Assembly: GCA_017419895.1 (NCBI GenBank)
Contig: JAFOKI010000108.1
Coordinates: 1 to 7,202 of the forward strand
Reading direction: 5' to 3'
Length of the DNA: 7,202 nucleotides
DNA from: Eubacterium sp.
GTDB taxonomy: Bacteria > Bacillota > Clostridia > Peptostreptococcales > Anaerovoracaceae
A program made the position numbers and the translations under genes. The notes beneath the pieces were generated by a model. That model was not told the DNA's origin, made no database searches, and was given only the letters and a program-made list of their open reading frames with translations. Below are positions 6,219 to 7,202 of this stretch, in pieces; position 1 is the stretch's first letter, and each line of letters opens with the position of its first letter.

Positions 6219-6246
6219 TGTACATGTTTTCGAAATGTGCTAAAAT
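6219..6246 (+). promoter_or_regulatory. Extended -10 promoter for the small peptide and GH3 gene
   Basis: TGTACA (6219-6224, 4 of 6 matches to TTGACA) is followed after 16 nt by TAAAAT (6241-6246), with TG at 6238-6239 giving an extended -10. Transcription would start near 6253, about 40 nt before the small reading frame. TTTCGAAA (6228-6235) is a perfect palindrome inside the spacer, flanked by ACAT and ATGT, and could be an operator. The element fits the switch from GC-rich to AT-rich sequence at this point. Confidence 0.5.
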
Positions 6247-6293
6247 TATGTGCAGTAATATATGTATGCGCAAACACTTGGCAGGAGTTCGGC

Positions 6294-6389
6294 ATGGCGC
6301 TGGCGACGACCGTGAGCTGTCTCATGGCTTTTGCGGCGGCTTATATATGCATTTACATATCAAAACGCAATAATGGGATGGTGGTATAA
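6294..6389 (+). CDS. Small single-helix membrane peptide, unknown function
   Basis: A 31-residue frame starts at ATG 6294 with AGGAG at 6283-6287, spaced 6 nt, the best ribosome binding site between rnfB and the window end. The product is almost wholly one predicted transmembrane helix (about residues 3-22, rich in Ala, Cys, Ile and Tyr) followed by SKRNNG. By the positive-inside rule the C-terminus would face the cytoplasm. Its TAA is followed directly by the ATG of the GH3 gene (TAAATG), so translation of the two is probably coupled. A longer frame from 6048 exists, but it would begin upstream of the presumed promoter. It could be a real small protein or a translated leader that helps GH3 initiation. 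No family is recognised. Confidence 0.5.
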   Translation: MALATTVSCLMAFAAAYICIYISKRNNGMVV

Positions 6390-7202
6390 ATGAGTATCAT
6401 ACCCGACAAAGAACTGGTGATCCAGGCGCATAAGGCTTCACTGGGAAACAGCATTAAGGCTTATGAGGACTTCCAGGAAGAGTCAATGCATCCGATGGAA
6501 ACTAACGAAGCTCTTCTCATGCAGATCCTGAAAGACAACAAAGACACTGAATACGGCAAAAAGTACGGATTTGAGGACATCCACTCTGTAAAAGAATATC
6601 AGGAGCGTGTTCCGGTAATCGAGTATTCCGATATCGATCCGCTGCTTGAGAGGATGTTGGCAGGAGAGAAGAATATACTGACCGCTTATCCTTTCTCGCA
6701 TATGTGTGAGACGTCCGGTACTGTCGGTAAGCAAAAACTCGTGCCTCTCACGGACCGTCAGTCCGCGGTATTCGTCAAGTACAACAGGTACTATACGGAC
6801 GGCTTTGTTGAGAAACATCTGTCCCCGGAGTGGATAGAGGGGCGTGCGTTCGCAACAGCTGAGGGAACTCATCATACGGCTCCCTCCGGCATAACCTGCG
6901 GTTCGGCATCCTCCGTCATGGCGAAATATGTAAACGGCGGGAAAGAAGCTCTCGGACAGATGATGCGCGTTCTTTACACTTCGCCTGTGGAAGCGTCCAT
7001 ACCGGAACCGGGAACACAGACCAACTACATCCATATCAGGTTCGCGCTGATGGATAAGGATATCACCGGCATTATTTCGGGCTTCTATCTGCAGACGCTG
7101 CAGGTGTTCCAGTATATAGCCGACAATTACGAAATGCTTATAAATGATATCGAGAAGGGAACAATCGATGAAAGCATCATGATGCCGGATTCGACACGTG
7201 AA
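6390..7202 (+). CDS. GH3-family acyl-adenylate/amide-forming enzyme, 3' end missing
   Basis: The frame is open from ATG 6390 to the window end (271 residues seen; family members usually run to about 500-560). Hallmarks are DTEYGKKYGFEDIHSVKEYQ (about 52-71), VPVIEYSDI, and the ATP/AMP-binding motif TSGTVGKQKLVPLT at residues 108-121. These place it in the GH3 group of adenylate-forming enzymes, which in plants join amino acids to jasmonate or auxin. Bacterial members are mostly uncharacterised, so the acyl acid and acceptor here are unknown. The protein should be soluble and cytoplasmic. Its ribosome binding site is weak (GGTGG at 6380-6384, 5 nt away), consistent with dependence on the upstream peptide frame. 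Truncation is due only to the window edge. Confidence 0.9.
   Translation, partial: MSIIPDKELVIQAHKASLGNSIKAYEDFQEESMHPMETNEALLMQILKDNKDTEYGKKYGFEDIHSVKEYQERVPVIEYSDIDPLLERMLAGEKNILTAYPFSHMCETSGTVGKQKLVPLTDRQSAVFVKYNRYYTDGFVEKHLSPEWIEGRAFATAEGTHHTAPSGITCGSASSVMAKYVNGGKEALGQMMRVLYTSPVEASIPEPGTQTNYIHIRFALMDKDITGIISGFYLQTLQVFQYIADNYEMLINDIEKGTIDESIMMPDSTRE

Noticed and set aside
6048..6389. A 113-residue plus-strand frame ending at the GH3 start
   Set aside because: Most of it lies upstream of the likely promoter and opposite the decayed minus-strand frame. Only the last 31 codons have a good ribosome binding site, so the shorter form was chosen.

Overview
This window looks like chromosomal DNA from an anaerobic member of the Clostridia (Firmicutes). 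The evidence is a complete six-gene rnf operon in the order C-D-G-E-A-B, which is the order known from Clostridium and Acetobacterium, strong AGGAGG ribosome binding sites, and tightly coupled gene junctions. Genus cannot be read from the sequence.

Layout. Positions 1-752 hold no convincing gene. They contain a possible leftward promoter at the extreme left (37-45), a nested set of imperfect inverted repeats (152-438), a short GC-rich stretch (about 440-515), an AT-rich stretch, a probable rnf promoter (about 602-633) and a leader of about 110 nt carrying a duplicated motif. Positions 753-5828 hold rnfCDGEAB on the + strand. Adjacent genes overlap or lie 3-15 nt apart. A strong hairpin terminator (5851-5881) closes the operon. 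Positions 5880-6134 read on the - strand as a decayed or non-functional coding stretch that runs convergently into the same terminator. A second + strand unit begins with an extended -10 promoter (about 6219-6246). It holds a 31-codon predicted membrane peptide (6294-6389) whose stop touches the start of a GH3-family gene (6390 onward), which is cut by the window end.

How the genes work together. RnfC and RnfB are the electron-handling subunits, for NADH and ferredoxin respectively. RnfG and RnfD carry covalently bound FMN. RnfA and RnfE form the membrane pair with a buried iron-sulfur site. Together they make the ferredoxin:NAD+ oxidoreductase that couples electron flow to Na+ or H+ transport. 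The coupling ion cannot be told from the sequence. The apbE flavin transferase needed to load FMN onto RnfD and RnfG is not in the window. The GH3 gene is a separate transcription unit with unknown substrate.

The operon itself is ordinary. The less explained material is in the intergenic DNA: the inverted-repeat cluster upstream of rnf, the duplicated motif in the rnf leader, the decayed minus-strand reading frame with an 11-residue repeat, and the small membrane peptide coupled to GH3. I do not see evidence for a wholly new multi-gene system.
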